Source: Caballeronia novacaledonica
Lineage (GTDB): Bacteria; Pseudomonadota; Gammaproteobacteria; Burkholderiales; Burkholderiaceae
Length of the DNA: 64,000 nt
Assembly (NCBI RefSeq): GCF_900258035.1
Contig: NZ_OGTP01000004.1
Coordinates: 1 to 64,000 of the forward strand
Direction: 5' to 3'
The notes beneath the pieces were generated by a model. That model made no database searches. It was not told where the DNA came from and saw only the letters and a program-made list of their open reading frames with translations. Each line of letters begins with the position of its first letter. The first letter of the stretch is position 1. This document shows positions 25,918 to 34,730 of the stretch, in pieces. The position numbers and the translations under genes are program-made.

Positions 25918-27483
25918 TCAGTGGCCGGCGGACGGCATTTCGCCGGCTTGCGCGCGCGGAGTCTTGAGGAGAAGCGCGAGCGGCAGGCACGCGAGCAGCG
26001 CGATGGCCAGCACGTAAAAAGTTTCGGAGTAGGTCATGACGATGGCCTGCTGGCCGATCTGCATCGACAACTGGCCGAGCGCCTGCATCTTCGCGTGGGC
26101 GATGTCGCCACCCTGCGCCGCGAAGTTCGCTGCGCTCGCGGCGATGCGTTCCTGGCCGATCACCGAGTTCGCCGTCAGCGATTCGCGGATCGCAGCCGTA
26201 TGGAAGTCGTTGCGCCGGTCGATCACGGTGCCGAGGATCGCGAGACCCACCGAGCCGCCGAGATTGCGCGCCATGTTGTAGAGGCCGGCGGCATCGCCGG
26301 ATTCTTCGCGCGACACCGCGGCCATCGACGCCTGATTGAGCGGCATCATCGCGAGCATCTGGCCAAAACCGCGCAGGATTTGCGACCAGAAGAAGTCGCG
26401 TCCGACGCTTTGCGCCGTGAGCGAAATGTCGAGCAGACAGCTCGCCGCGAAGAACAGCAGACCCGTGATGACGAGCACGCGGAAATCCACCTTGCCGAGC
26501 AGACGCGGCAGCACCGGCATGATGAGAAACGCGGGCACGCCCGACACCAGCATGATCGAGCCGGATTGCAACGCGTTATAGCCCGCGACGATGCTCAGAA
26601 ACTGCGGCAGCAAAAACGACACGCAATACAGCCCCGCGCCCACGGCGAACACGATCAGGATCACGCTCGCATAGCGCGGATTGCGCAGCAGCGAGAGCCG
26701 CACGATCGGCTTTTTCGCGGTGAACTGCGACAGCGCGATGAGCAGAAAGCCGAACGCGGTGACGCAGGTGAGCATCACGATCTCGCTCGATTCGAACCAT
26801 TGATTGCGCTGGCCTTCTTCCAGCACGACGGTGAGCGAGCTCAGACCGATCGCCAGGCCCGCGATGCCGAGCCAGTCGGCTTTGAGAAAGGACTCCCAGT
26901 GCGACTTCTCGGGCGGCAAGCCGGTCACGAGCAGCGCGACAAGCGCGAAGCCCACCGGCACGTTCACGAAGAAGCACCACGACCACGAAATGTTCTCCGC
27001 GAGCCAGCCGCCGAGCACGGGGCCGAGCAGCGGTCCGAGCAGCACGATCAGGCCGAAGATCGTCATGCCGACGGGCATCTGCTCGCGCGGCAGCCGCGTG
27101 CGGATGATGGTCTGCGCGGTCGGGATCATGGCGCCGCCGGTGAAGCCCTGCCCGATGCGGCCCGCGACCATCATCGGCAGGGAGTTCGAGAGGCCGCACA
27201 TCACCGAGAACAGCGTGAACAGCACCGCGTTGCCGAGCAGGAAATTGCGCAGGCCGAACACGCGCGTAAGCCACGCGGCGAGCGGAATCATCACGATTTC
27301 CGACATCAGATAGCCGGTCGAAATCCACGTGCCTTCGGTGCCGGTCGCGCCGATTTCACCCTGAATCTGCGGCAGCGCGGAGTTCGTGATGGAGATGTCG
27401 AGCGTGGCCATCAGCGCGCCGAGTGCGCCGGCCGTGACCGCGATCCAGTCGACGGCGCTCGCGCGTGCGTGCGATTCAGTCAT
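25918..27483 (-). CDS. DHA2-family MFS multidrug efflux pump (EmrB-like)
   Basis: A 521-residue inner-membrane proton-driven exporter with about 14 hydrophobic segments. Family marks are the opening WIAVTAGALGALMATLDISITNSALPQIQGE, then GTWISTGYLMSEIVMIPLAAWL, and the antiporter motif region near GFTGGAMIPTAQTIIRTRLP. The ATG at 27483 overlaps the adaptor's stop by 8 bases and gives the usual length; a longer frame of 19 residues is not supported. It works with the adaptor and OprM-like channel to expel lipophilic drugs or acids. The TetR gene upstream controls the set. Confidence 0.94.
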   Translation of the reverse strand: MTESHARASAVDWIAVTAGALGALMATLDISITNSALPQIQGEIGATGTEGTWISTGYLMSEIVMIPLAAWLTRVFGLRNFLLGNAVLFTLFSVMCGLSNSLPMMVAGRIGQGFTGGAMIPTAQTIIRTRLPREQMPVGMTIFGLIVLLGPLLGPVLGGWLAENISWSWCFFVNVPVGFALVALLVTGLPPEKSHWESFLKADWLGIAGLAIGLSSLTVVLEEGQRNQWFESSEIVMLTCVTAFGFLLIALSQFTAKKPIVRLSLLRNPRYASVILIVFAVGAGLYCVSFLLPQFLSIVAGYNALQSGSIMLVSGVPAFLIMPVLPRLLGKVDFRVLVITGLLFFAASCLLDISLTAQSVGRDFFWSQILRGFGQMLAMMPLNQASMAAVSREESGDAAGLYNMARNLGGSVGLAILGTVIDRRNDFHTAAIRESLTANSVIGQERIAASAANFAAQGGDIAHAKMQALGQLSMQIGQQAIVMTYSETFYVLAIALLACLPLALLLKTPRAQAGEMPSAGH

Positions 27484-28603
27484 GGCGATTCTCGGCGGCG
27501 ACGCGTTTGCTGTCGTCGGTGGCGGCTTTCGTGTCGACATCGACCGTCACCGACAATCCCGGCAGCAGCACCTTGCGCGTTTCCGGACCCGTATCGACGC
27601 GAATGCGCACGGGCACGCGCTGCACGATCTTCGTGAAGTTGCCGGTTGCGTTTTCGGGCGGCAGGAGCGCGAACTGCGCGCCGGTGCCGGGCGCGAAACT
27701 CTCGACGACGCCGTGCAGATCGGTGCCCTTGAGCGCATCGACGTGCAGCGTCGCCGGCTGGCCGATACGCATGCGGCCCACCTGCGTTTCCTTGAAGTTC
27801 GCTTCGAGATAGAGCGACTGGACCGGCACGACCGTCATCAGGCGCGTGCCGGGCTGCACGTACTGGCCGACGCGCATCGTGCGGTCGCCCACGCGGCCCG
27901 CGACGGGACTCACGAGCGTGGTGTCGTCGAGATCGAGCTTCGACTGATTCAGTTGCGCCTGCGCCGCTTCCATCTGCGCGCGGGCCTGCGCGATCTGCGC
28001 TTCGGTCGCGCCGATCTGCATCGCGGCGGAACGGGCGGCGGCGAGGTTCGCGGCGAGCGTGGCACGCGCCTGATCGCGCGTCGATACGAGGCTTGCGAGG
28101 CGCTCGGCGGTTTCCGCGCCGGTCGCGACGAGCGGACGGTAACGCGTCACGTCGTCCTCCGCGTGCGTGAGACTCACGCGCGCGACGTCGGCCTGCGCCT
28201 TCGCCTGGTCTGCGTTCGCGTGCTGCTGCTTCAATTCGGCTTCGGCGCGCTGGATGTCGGCGGCGCGGGCGTCGAGCGTCGCCTTCGCCTGATCGAGCGA
28301 CGCCTGATACTGCCGCGTATCGAGCCGCGCGAGCGGCGCGCCCGCCGCGACGGTCTGATTGTCCTCGACCAGCACTTCCGTGACGTAGCCGCTCACCTTG
28401 GGCGCGATGGTCACGCTGTCGGCCTTGAGATAAGCGTCGTCGGTGGTTTCGACGAAGCGGCCGACGGTCCACCAGCGCAGCCCCCACGCAACGCCGACGA
28501 CGACCGCGACGATTCCGATCGCGATCAGCACGCGCTTGCGTGACGGTTTGCTCTGGGCGGCGTCAGCGGGTTGATCGCCGTGCGTGGGCGCTGTGACTGA
28601 CAT
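27476..28603 (-). CDS. HlyD-family efflux adaptor (EmrA-like)
   Basis: A 375-residue membrane-fusion protein. An N-terminal cytoplasmic stretch of about 25 residues precedes one membrane segment (VLIAIGIVAVVVGVAWGLRWW). The biotinyl-lipoyl-like half (VSGYVTEVLVEDNQTVAAGAPLARLD) and a long Ala/Gln coiled hairpin at about 95-210 follow, then the second half (LVSPVAGRVGDRTMRVGQYVQPG). The ATG at 28603 has GGAGA six bases upstream. It bridges the EmrB-like pump and outer channel. The gene is first in the operon and lies 110 bases downstream of the first TetR palindrome. Confidence 0.94.
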   Translation of the reverse strand: MSVTAPTHGDQPADAAQSKPSRKRVLIAIGIVAVVVGVAWGLRWWTVGRFVETTDDAYLKADSVTIAPKVSGYVTEVLVEDNQTVAAGAPLARLDTRQYQASLDQAKATLDARAADIQRAEAELKQQHANADQAKAQADVARVSLTHAEDDVTRYRPLVATGAETAERLASLVSTRDQARATLAANLAAARSAAMQIGATEAQIAQARAQMEAAQAQLNQSKLDLDDTTLVSPVAGRVGDRTMRVGQYVQPGTRLMTVVPVQSLYLEANFKETQVGRMRIGQPATLHVDALKGTDLHGVVESFAPGTGAQFALLPPENATGNFTKIVQRVPVRIRVDTGPETRKVLLPGLSVTVDVDTKAATDDSKRVAAENRHD

Positions 28604-28712
28604 GATTTCTCCGGGATTTCTTGCGCTACCGCGTGCGTGCGATAGTCTTCGATGAATACGAGACGGTGAGCGCGCTTGCTGCATGTTCGATACACGCGGT
28701 GCGCTCGCCAAA

Positions 28713-28759
28713 CTAGACGATGTCGTCTAGTATGCACGAATCTAGACGATCGCGTCTAG
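28713..28759. promoter_or_regulatory. Two tandem TetR-type operators
   Basis: Two 18-bp palindromes share CTAGACGA arms: CTAGACGATGTCGTCTAG at 28713-28730 and CTAGACGATCGCGTCTAG at 28742-28759, 29 bases apart centre to centre. They lie between the divergent efflux operon and TetR gene. On the minus strand a possible promoter (TAGACG, 18 bases, CATACT) falls inside them, so bound repressor would block it. Confidence 0.85.
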
Positions 28760-28782
28760 TTTGGCCCGTCCCAGGAGAGACG

Positions 28783-29448
28783 ATGAAAAAACCTCGCGCC
28801 GACAATGAAAGCGAGTTGCAGGCTCAGGAGCGCGGCAGCGCCGCGCGTTCGCCGCTGCAGGCGCGCGGACGTGCGCGCATCGAGGCCGTGCTCGACGCGA
28901 CCGCCGAACTGATCGCGGAAAAAGGTCTCGAGGGCGTGACGATGCATGGCGTCGCGCGGCGCGCTCAGACGCCGATCGGCTCGATGTATCACTTCTTTCC
29001 GGATCGCGACAGCTTGCTCGCCGCGTTGTGGGACCGTCATGCGGCGGCGCTCGAAGAACTGGAAGACGAGCTTGGCCGGATCGACAGCGAAACGTGGCGC
29101 GGGCTGTCGGCGGAAGCGGTGATCGATCGCATCATGACGCCGCACATCGAATATTTCGAACGGAAGACCGATTTTCTGATCCTGATGTCGGTCATGCCGC
29201 ACGATGAAGCGAAGAAGAAACGCAAGTCGAGCATGATGCGAAAGGTGATCGACGCACGCATGCCCGGCGTGAAAGCGTCCGAGCGTGAGCTTTATGTGGA
29301 GATGCTTCATGCGCTCGCGGGCGGCGCGCTGGCCGTCAAATTGCGTCCGGCGATGGGCGACGTGCAATTGGCGCGCCGCTATCTGCGCGAAGTCAAGCGG
29401 GCGCTGGCGGCCTATCTGGCCGCGGTGGAGGCGGCGGTGCTCAAATAA
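28783..29448 (+). CDS. TetR-family repressor of the efflux operon
   Basis: A 221-residue TetR regulator. The N-terminal helix-turn-helix is clear (ARIEAVLDATAELIAEKGLEGVTMHGVARRAQTPIGSMYHFFPDRDSLLAALW, residues about 30-80). The C-terminal ligand domain is all-helical. The ATG at 28783 has CAGGAGAG upstream; the frame extends further up but through the operators. Divergent position and the paired palindromes at 28713-28759 point to repression of both itself and the EmrAB-OprM-like operon, relieved by a pump substrate. Confidence 0.93.
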   Translation: MKKPRADNESELQAQERGSAARSPLQARGRARIEAVLDATAELIAEKGLEGVTMHGVARRAQTPIGSMYHFFPDRDSLLAALWDRHAAALEELEDELGRIDSETWRGLSAEAVIDRIMTPHIEYFERKTDFLILMSVMPHDEAKKKRKSSMMRKVIDARMPGVKASERELYVEMLHALAGGALAVKLRPAMGDVQLARRYLREVKRALAAYLAAVEAAVLK

Positions 29449-29473
29449 CGCCCGATTCGGGGAATGAGCGGAT

Positions 29474-29692
29474 TTATCCGCGCGTGTCGATCCAGTCTTT
29501 CGCCCAGCGACGCGCGTAAGCGATGGCCTCGACTTCCTTCGAGAAATAGCCGACGGAATAAAACGCGTAATGCGATTCGGAAGAACGCTTGCTTGTCCGG
29601 TCGACTGAAACATTTGCCGAAAACGTTCGATCCGGCAAACGGTGTGCGGTCGCTTGTACCGCATAGCCGTGATAATTTTGAATGGATGCCAT
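29474..29692 (-). CDS. Conserved hypothetical small protein
   Basis: A 72-residue protein of a small family I recall as common in Burkholderia. It opens MASIQNYHGYAVQATAHRLPDRTFSANVSV and ends EAIAYARRWAKDWIDTRG; the WAxxWID end and YHGY/HRLPDG-like start are the recurring parts. Cytoplasmic, with no signal or membrane segment. Function unknown. It lies between the TetR gene (convergent, 26 bases) and the cold-shock gene. Confidence 0.7.
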   Translation of the reverse strand: MASIQNYHGYAVQATAHRLPDRTFSANVSVDRTSKRSSESHYAFYSVGYFSKEVEAIAYARRWAKDWIDTRG

Positions 29693-29832
29693 TAGGTTTT
29701 ATATTTTTCAGGCGTTGAAACGTACGTTAAAACGCAAAGAATGAAAATGGAGTGCGCGCGTAGTCAATCGCCGAGCGATGTCGGGACTTGCGGCAATGAG
29801 GGGGAAGGGAGAAGCGGAAAACCTGAGGGAAC

Positions 29833-29855
29833 GGGACCCGAACAGCAGGTCCCGG
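29833..29855 (-). terminator. Hairpin after the cold-shock gene
   Basis: CGGGACC and GGTCCCG form a perfect stem around an 8-9 base loop, 11 bases after the csp stop on the minus strand. Only a weak T-run follows, so termination efficiency is uncertain. Confidence 0.5.
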
Positions 29856-29865
29856 GAAGCTGCGA

Positions 29866-30069
29866 TTAAAGCGGCTTGATATTCGAGGCTTGCATGCCCT
29901 TCGGGCCACGCTTCGTTTCGAAGCTTACCTTTTGACCTTCGGCGAGGGTTTTAAAACCATCGGCGCGAATTTCGGAGAAGTGAGCGAACAGGTCGTCGCC
30001 GCCGTTATCGGGCGTAATGAAGCCAAAACCCTTGGTGTCATTGAACCACTTGACGATACCGCTATCCAT
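29866..30069 (-). CDS. cspA: Cold-shock protein (CspA family)
   Basis: A 67-residue single cold-shock domain that binds single-stranded RNA and DNA as a chaperone. RNP1 is KGFGFI at 13-18 and RNP2 DLFAHF at 26-31 (DLFVHF is usual). The C-terminus [13 protein letters not shown] is standard for the Burkholderia proteins. A strong promoter at 30195-30223 leaves an untranslated leader of about 119 bases, as in thermo-responsive csp mRNAs. Whether it is cold-induced or constitutive cannot be told here. Confidence 0.95.
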   Translation of the reverse strand: MDSGIVKWFNDTKGFGFITPDNGGDDLFAHFSEIRADGFKTLAEGQKVSFETKRGPKGMQASNIKPL

Positions 30070-30194
30070 GGAAAATCCTTGAATTAATGATGTGTGTTGA
30101 ACGAGAGAAGCATCAAGGAGGGGAGTGGACAACGAATTCCGGCAACGGACGGACGATTGATGAGCAGCAGTCAACTTCTTGAACTTCACCTTCA

Positions 30195-30223
30195 ATCATA
30201 CCAAGTCCCAACGAAACGGTCAA
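30195..30223 (-). promoter_or_regulatory. Sigma-70 promoter of the cold-shock gene
   Basis: On the minus strand TTGACC, a 17-base spacer and TATGAT form a near-consensus promoter. It lies about 125 bases upstream of the start codon, which gives the long leader typical of csp genes. The rest of the 30070-30442 gap shows no gene. Confidence 0.8.
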
Positions 30224-30442
30224 CTATTGGGTAACTAAATCGACAAGGGCCCGGCAGGAAGGGAACCGGCGCCGCGCGGCGCTCTCATTCGACAACTAGG
30301 AAAATTAATGATTGACGCTTGCGCGCTGCAAGGAAGAAGCTCGCGGCAATGCTTTGATTGAAGCCTCCGATCTGATTACGCGCTGAAGATGTTTTCCTTC
30401 CGCCGTGCGCGGCACCGCACGGTCTTGAAAACGGAGAAGAGC

Positions 30443-31570
30443 ATGAGAAGGATGCGAGGGTTGGTTCTGGCGATTTCATCAGGAGTATTGATTACCGGAT
30501 GCGGCGGCGACGCCGGCTCCGATGCCATCGAGATGACGCAGAAGTTCCACGGCGCTCCACGGCCGAACGAAACCGTGTACACGTTGACGCGCGCTCAGGC
30601 GCCGGCGCAGGTGACCGCATACGATTTCGCTTCGCGCGCGCCGAAGGCTTCGATCGATCTTTCGCTGACGGGCGATTACACGCAAGTCGATCAAATGTTC
30701 GCGAGCGTCGATGGAAAACGGCTGCACGTGCTTCTGGAAAGAAGCCCGACTTCGATCGATCTCGCCACGATCGATACCGCCACCAATACCGTGCTGCATG
30801 TCACGCCGATCGGCCCGTTGCTGACGACTTTCACCGGCTATAGCCTCCAGCCCGCGCCGGATGGGAAGCAGGTTTATCTGTCGAGCAAGAACGTCATCAG
30901 CGTCATCGACACGGACTCGGGCGCGCTCGTCAGAAAGCTGGTGCTGCCTGCGGCCTACAGTCTCATCAAGGTCGTCACGGCGAAAAATGACGATGAACAT
31001 CTCTACGCGCTCGCGAACCAGCCGGGGAATCAACTCGAAGTCCTTCGCATCGAGACGGCCAGCGCGTATATCGTGGGCGGCTATCCGGCGGGTTCGGCGT
31101 CGAGCAAGATGAATCGTGAATTTGCCGTGACCGACGACGCGAAAAAGGCTTATTTCGTGAGCTTCACGTCATTCGACGCCGAGGGCAATCTGACGGAAAT
31201 GGATCTGGAAAGCGGCATCACACGCGTGCTGACCGATCTGCCGGAAAAGAATCCGAGCTTCCTCACCACCATCGGCAATGGCCAGATTCTTTTTGCCGAC
31301 GACAATGACACGAGCCCAAGCACGATCATTCTCTATGACGTGGCGAACAGAACCAGAACGACCTTACTGACTTCGTCGAGTCTCGTGGAATACATGCAAT
31401 ACGATCCCACGACCGAGTCCGTTCTCTTCGAGCGGAGCGACATTGCGTCCGTCAGTCAGTTGAAGCAACGGGCGAATGGAAAGTACCGCAGTATCGATCT
31501 CGGAATGCGGTCATTCACAAGCGGTTCGGTCCCCGGCGGCGTCACGCCGTTCGTGGCGTTGGCGCGCTGA
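30443..31570 (+). CDS. Putative lipoprotein with beta-propeller-like repeats
   Basis: A 375-residue lipoprotein: the signal ends LITGC with Cys20, followed by GGDAGSD. The body has recurring blocks with Asp/Thr-rich turns that look like propeller blades (SVDGKRLHVLLERSPTSIDLATIDTATNTV, then APDGKQVYLSSKNVISVIDTDSGAL). These resemble YncE/WD40-like surface proteins. No catalytic motif is seen. GGAGAAGAGC precedes the ATG at 30443. It stands alone; function unknown. Confidence 0.75.
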   Translation: MRRMRGLVLAISSGVLITGCGGDAGSDAIEMTQKFHGAPRPNETVYTLTRAQAPAQVTAYDFASRAPKASIDLSLTGDYTQVDQMFASVDGKRLHVLLERSPTSIDLATIDTATNTVLHVTPIGPLLTTFTGYSLQPAPDGKQVYLSSKNVISVIDTDSGALVRKLVLPAAYSLIKVVTAKNDDEHLYALANQPGNQLEVLRIETASAYIVGGYPAGSASSKMNREFAVTDDAKKAYFVSFTSFDAEGNLTEMDLESGITRVLTDLPEKNPSFLTTIGNGQILFADDNDTSPSTIILYDVANRTRTTLLTSSSLVEYMQYDPTTESVLFERSDIASVSQLKQRANGKYRSIDLGMRSFTSGSVPGGVTPFVALAR

Positions 31571-31613
31571 ATCGTCCGACATAAACAGCGCGAACGAGAT
31601 CGCAAATGCTCAC

Positions 31614-31667
31614 TTGACGACAGCCGAAAGTGCCGTATGATGAACCTCGATATTGCGGTGCAGCAAA
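31614..31667 (+). promoter_or_regulatory. Phasin promoter with an operator-like palindrome
   Basis: TTGACG at 31614-31619, 16 bases, then TATGAT at 31636-31641 form a good sigma-70 promoter. Just after the expected start site lies TTGCGGTGCAGCAA (31654-31667), a palindrome of the TGC/GCA type bound by PhaR, the granule-responsive repressor of phasin genes. The pairing is inference; no phaR gene is in the window. Confidence 0.65.
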
Positions 31668-31721
31668 ATCGTACTCGGTCATAAATACGGTTTTCTTTCG
31701 AATCTGATCTCAGGAGTATCA

Positions 31722-32195
31722 ATGTTTCCGTCTTCTTTCGCGAATCAAACGTTCGTGCTTCCGGCAACGAACCTGCAGATATTCGTTAATGTTGCAAAGC
31801 GCTATGCCAGCGGGCTTCAGCAGCTTGCTGATCTGAACGTGCAGACGGCAAAGACCGTTTTCGAAGAAAGCGCCGCCATTGCAAAGGCCGGTCCGAATGC
31901 GAAACCGGGCGATTTTCTGAGCTGGCAATCGACGCTGCTCGCCGAGACGCCGGAAAAAGCGGCGGCTTATGCGCGGCATTTCTGGCAGATCGTCCGTGCG
32001 ACGCAGACGGACATCCTCAATGAGGCTCGTGGCCCGCTCGAGCAGTTCGGCTTTGAGGTGAAACGGGCGTCCGAGTCTGTCTCGCAGGTGCCGGTCGCAT
32101 TGGTATCGAGCATCGCCAACGCATCGGACGACGCCGAAGCGATCGCGCAATCCGAAAAGAGCGTACGTCTGTCCAAAGTCGACTCGAAGCGCTAA
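31722..32195 (+). CDS. Phasin family protein (PHA granule-associated)
   Basis: A 157-residue all-helical phasin that coats polyhydroxyalkanoate granules. Typical parts are NLQIFVNVAKRYASGLQQLADLNVQTAKTVFEESAA near 17-52 and the C-terminal Ala/Val/Gln helix. The ATG at 31722 has CAGGAGTATCA upstream. A strong terminator follows at 32234. Next to it is a PHB-depolymerase-like esterase, so both belong to storage-polymer handling. The length is shorter than PhaP1 (about 190). Confidence 0.9.
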   Translation: MFPSSFANQTFVLPATNLQIFVNVAKRYASGLQQLADLNVQTAKTVFEESAAIAKAGPNAKPGDFLSWQSTLLAETPEKAAAYARHFWQIVRATQTDILNEARGPLEQFGFEVKRASESVSQVPVALVSSIANASDDAEAIAQSEKSVRLSKVDSKR

Positions 32196-32233
32196 TTCGC
32201 GACGTCGGTTCTGACGTCTCACGTTTGGTGTTC

Positions 32234-32258
32234 AAAGCCCGCAACACGCGGGTTTTTT
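32234..32258 (+). terminator. Intrinsic terminator after the phasin gene
   Basis: CCCGC and GCGGG form a stem with a 5-base loop (AACAC), followed by six T. It lies 39 bases after the phasin stop. Confidence 0.9.
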
Positions 32259-32286
32259 AATCTGCCCGCTCCCACGGGAAAAATCG

Positions 32287-33366
32287 ATGAATCCCTTCCA
32301 TCCGCTTGCATGGGCGCACGACTCGTTCTGGTCGTTGTTCCCCGGCGAACTCGTCGGTCTCACGGCGCACTTTTTCGACAATGCCGAACCGGCGATCGCG
32401 GCCCCTGCGACCGAATTGCAATCGGAGAGCGAAGCGCGAACAGCGCGTGTGAGCGGTCATGGCTGGTCGAGCGATCAGTTCGAATACGGCAACGATACTT
32501 ATCGGTTCAAGATCTATATTCCGACCGCATACGAAGGTCGGCCATTGCCGATGATCGTCATGCTCCACGGCGCGCAGCAGGACTCGGACGACTTCGCGTC
32601 GGGCACCGGAATGAACATCGTCGCCGAGGAGCAGGGCTTCATCGCCGTCTATCCGGAGCAGCCGGAGAGTTCGAATCCGCTGAAGTGCTGGAACTGGTTC
32701 TTGCCGGCGAATCAGACGCGCGCTTCGGGCGAAGCGGCGGCGATCGCGGCGCTCACGCGTGAGGTTGCGGCTGCGTATAACGTCGATCGCGCGCGCATTT
32801 ACGTTGCGGGCATGTCGGCTGGCGGGGCTTTGGCCGTCAATCTCGCCGTGACGCATCCGGAACTCTACGCCGCCGCGGCGATTCATTCAGGCCTGGCGTT
32901 CGGCGTCGCCGACGAGCAGTTGACCGCACTCTGCGCAATGAACGACGGCCGGGGCAAAGTGCGCCTGCCTCTGACTTCGTCCGACGAACCCAGGTTGCGC
33001 GCGGTGCCGCTGATCGTCTTTCACGGAGATGCCGACGGCACCGTGCATCCGCGTAACGCCGAACAGATCGTGTCGATGAGTCAGCTCCTGCATGGCGTCA
33101 CCGACGACAAAGCGGCGCCTTCCGCGATCCACACCGGTCATGAAGCGGGTGGCCACGCTTATACGCGACAGGTGTTTCATGATCGCGATGGCGACTTGAT
33201 CGGCGAACAGTGGGTCGTGCACGGACTGGGACATGCATGGTCGGGAGGCCATCCCGATGGCACGCATACGGACATGCGCGGACCGCGCGCGAGCAGAGAG
33301 ATTGCGCGATTCTTCGGTGAATTCGTCTTAGAGAATAGCCCGCCGATTCAAACCAATCCGCTTTGA
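32287..33366 (+). CDS. PHB depolymerase family esterase
   Basis: A 359-residue Esterase_phd protein that hydrolyses polyester such as polyhydroxybutyrate or related esters. The lipase box is GMSAGG with Ser177. The oxyanion site is HGAQQD at 94-99. The Asp lies in FHGDADGT (248-250) and His316 in GLGHAWSGG. This triad and order match type I catalytic domains. No clear signal peptide is seen (N-terminus MNPFHPLAWAHDSFWSLFP), so it may be intracellular, or exported by another route. The phasin just upstream supports action on granules. CGGGAAAAATCG precedes the ATG. Confidence 0.88.
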   Translation: MNPFHPLAWAHDSFWSLFPGELVGLTAHFFDNAEPAIAAPATELQSESEARTARVSGHGWSSDQFEYGNDTYRFKIYIPTAYEGRPLPMIVMLHGAQQDSDDFASGTGMNIVAEEQGFIAVYPEQPESSNPLKCWNWFLPANQTRASGEAAAIAALTREVAAAYNVDRARIYVAGMSAGGALAVNLAVTHPELYAAAAIHSGLAFGVADEQLTALCAMNDGRGKVRLPLTSSDEPRLRAVPLIVFHGDADGTVHPRNAEQIVSMSQLLHGVTDDKAAPSAIHTGHEAGGHAYTRQVFHDRDGDLIGEQWVVHGLGHAWSGGHPDGTHTDMRGPRASREIARFFGEFVLENSPPIQTNPL

Positions 33367-33460
33367 ATTCTTTTCCCTCGCCGCCTAGACTTCGATTCGA
33401 CATTTCCGGAAGTCATCGAAACAGCTTCTGTCTGTCCAGGGCGTGACGAGAGGAGAGACG

Positions 33461-33823
33461 ATGGAATGCATCGAGATATACGCGGGACTCGACGGACACT
33501 CGGCGTTCAGACGCATCGACGCATTTGAAGCGGCCCCGGTGATGTTCAACGGCGTCGCAGTGGCGTTGTCGTCGCCGCAGGCTTGTGAAAGCGTTCTGAT
33601 GCACGAGTTCGATGGCGACTATGTCCTCGGCTGGCATAACCCGCCATCCAGACAGTACGTCATCGTGCTCGAAGGCGAACTCGAAATCGCCGTGAAAGGC
33701 CGCGACGCCGCGCAACGTTTCGCGCAAGGCGCGATTTTTCTCGCCGGCGATACACACGGCACGGGCCATACGACGCGCGCGCTGCGTTCCGGCCGCGCAC
33801 TGGTCGTCAATTTGCGGGGATGA
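33461..33823 (+). CDS. Cupin-domain protein
   Basis: A 120-residue single-cupin protein. The beta-barrel is visible as PSRQYVIVLEGELEIAVKG (motif 1 region) and FAQGAIFLAGDTHGTGHTTRAL (motif 2 region) with His as possible metal ligands. The GWHNPPSRQY segment is typical of small proteins of this kind in proteobacteria. AGGAGAGACG precedes the ATG at 33461. The SDR gene starts 4 bases later, so the two are co-expressed, probably in one small pathway. Substrate unknown. Confidence 0.82.
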   Translation: MECIEIYAGLDGHSAFRRIDAFEAAPVMFNGVAVALSSPQACESVLMHEFDGDYVLGWHNPPSRQYVIVLEGELEIAVKGRDAAQRFAQGAIFLAGDTHGTGHTTRALRSGRALVVNLRG

Positions 33824-33827
33824 CGCG

Positions 33828-34574
33828 ATGTTAATGAAGCATGCTCTGGCGGTCGTCACGGGCGGCGGCAGTGGCATAGGCTTCGCCGCCGCCGAACGAT
33901 TCGTGGCCGAAGGCGCGCGCGTGGTCATCAGCGGGCGTAACGCGGAGAAACTGCAACGCGCCGCGCAGAAACTCGGTGAAAACGCGCTGCCTGTCGTAGC
34001 CGACGCCGCGATTGCGGACGACATGCGACGGCTCTACGAAACGGCAACCGGCCACTTTCAATGCAAGGTCGATGTCGTGGTCGCCAATGCGGGCGTTTCC
34101 CGGCAAACGCCGGTGCGCGACACATCGCTGGAACAATTCTCCGACGTGCTCAATACCAACGTCGGCGGCGTCTACGCAACGGTGCGCGAGGCGTTGCCGT
34201 TCCTTGCGCGGCCAGCGTCGATCATCCTCGTCGCGTCGCTCGCGGCGAATCAGGGCACGAAAAATTTCTCGGCTTACTGTGCGTCGAAGGCGGCGGTCGT
34301 TTCGCTTGCAAAGAGCTTCGCGGCGGAATTCGTCGAATCCGGCATACGCGTCAACAGCATTTCTCCGGGCGTCGCCAATACGCCCATTTTCGATAGCCTC
34401 GGCATGACGGAAGCGCAACTGCTGGAATGGTCGCGCGTGATTCCGATGAAGCGTCCGGCCGAGCCAGCCGAAATCGCCGCGGCCATTCTCTTTCTCGCAT
34501 CCGATGCATCGCGCTACATGACAGGCGCCGACCTCGCCGTCGACGGAGGCATGTCAGGCATCAGTCCGTTTTGA
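33828..34574 (+). CDS. Short-chain dehydrogenase/reductase (SDR)
   Basis: A 248-residue classical SDR. The NAD(P) site is TGGGSGIG at 11-18. NAGVS stabilises the central sheet. The catalytic Ser lies in ILVASLAAN and the Tyr/Lys in YCASK. A NTPIFDSLG loop and the closing VDGGMSGI are standard. The residue after strand beta-2 is Gly-Arg (ISGRNAEK), which favours NADPH. It follows the cupin gene by 4 bases. Role within that pair not identified. Confidence 0.9.
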   Translation: MLMKHALAVVTGGGSGIGFAAAERFVAEGARVVISGRNAEKLQRAAQKLGENALPVVADAAIADDMRRLYETATGHFQCKVDVVVANAGVSRQTPVRDTSLEQFSDVLNTNVGGVYATVREALPFLARPASIILVASLAANQGTKNFSAYCASKAAVVSLAKSFAAEFVESGIRVNSISPGVANTPIFDSLGMTEAQLLEWSRVIPMKRPAEPAEIAAAILFLASDASRYMTGADLAVDGGMSGISPF

Positions 34575-34730
34575 TTCGCGTAGCGGCGGGCGGTCGATAT
34601 GCCGTGAAGGGCCACTTGTTCGCGCGGCGTGTCGCTGCTGATTACGCAAAGCCCGCCGGCGACGCAATCGCCGTTCGTGGTCGCGTGCCGCATTCAGGAA
34701 TCGACCGTGATTCAGCCGCTGACCGCGAGC

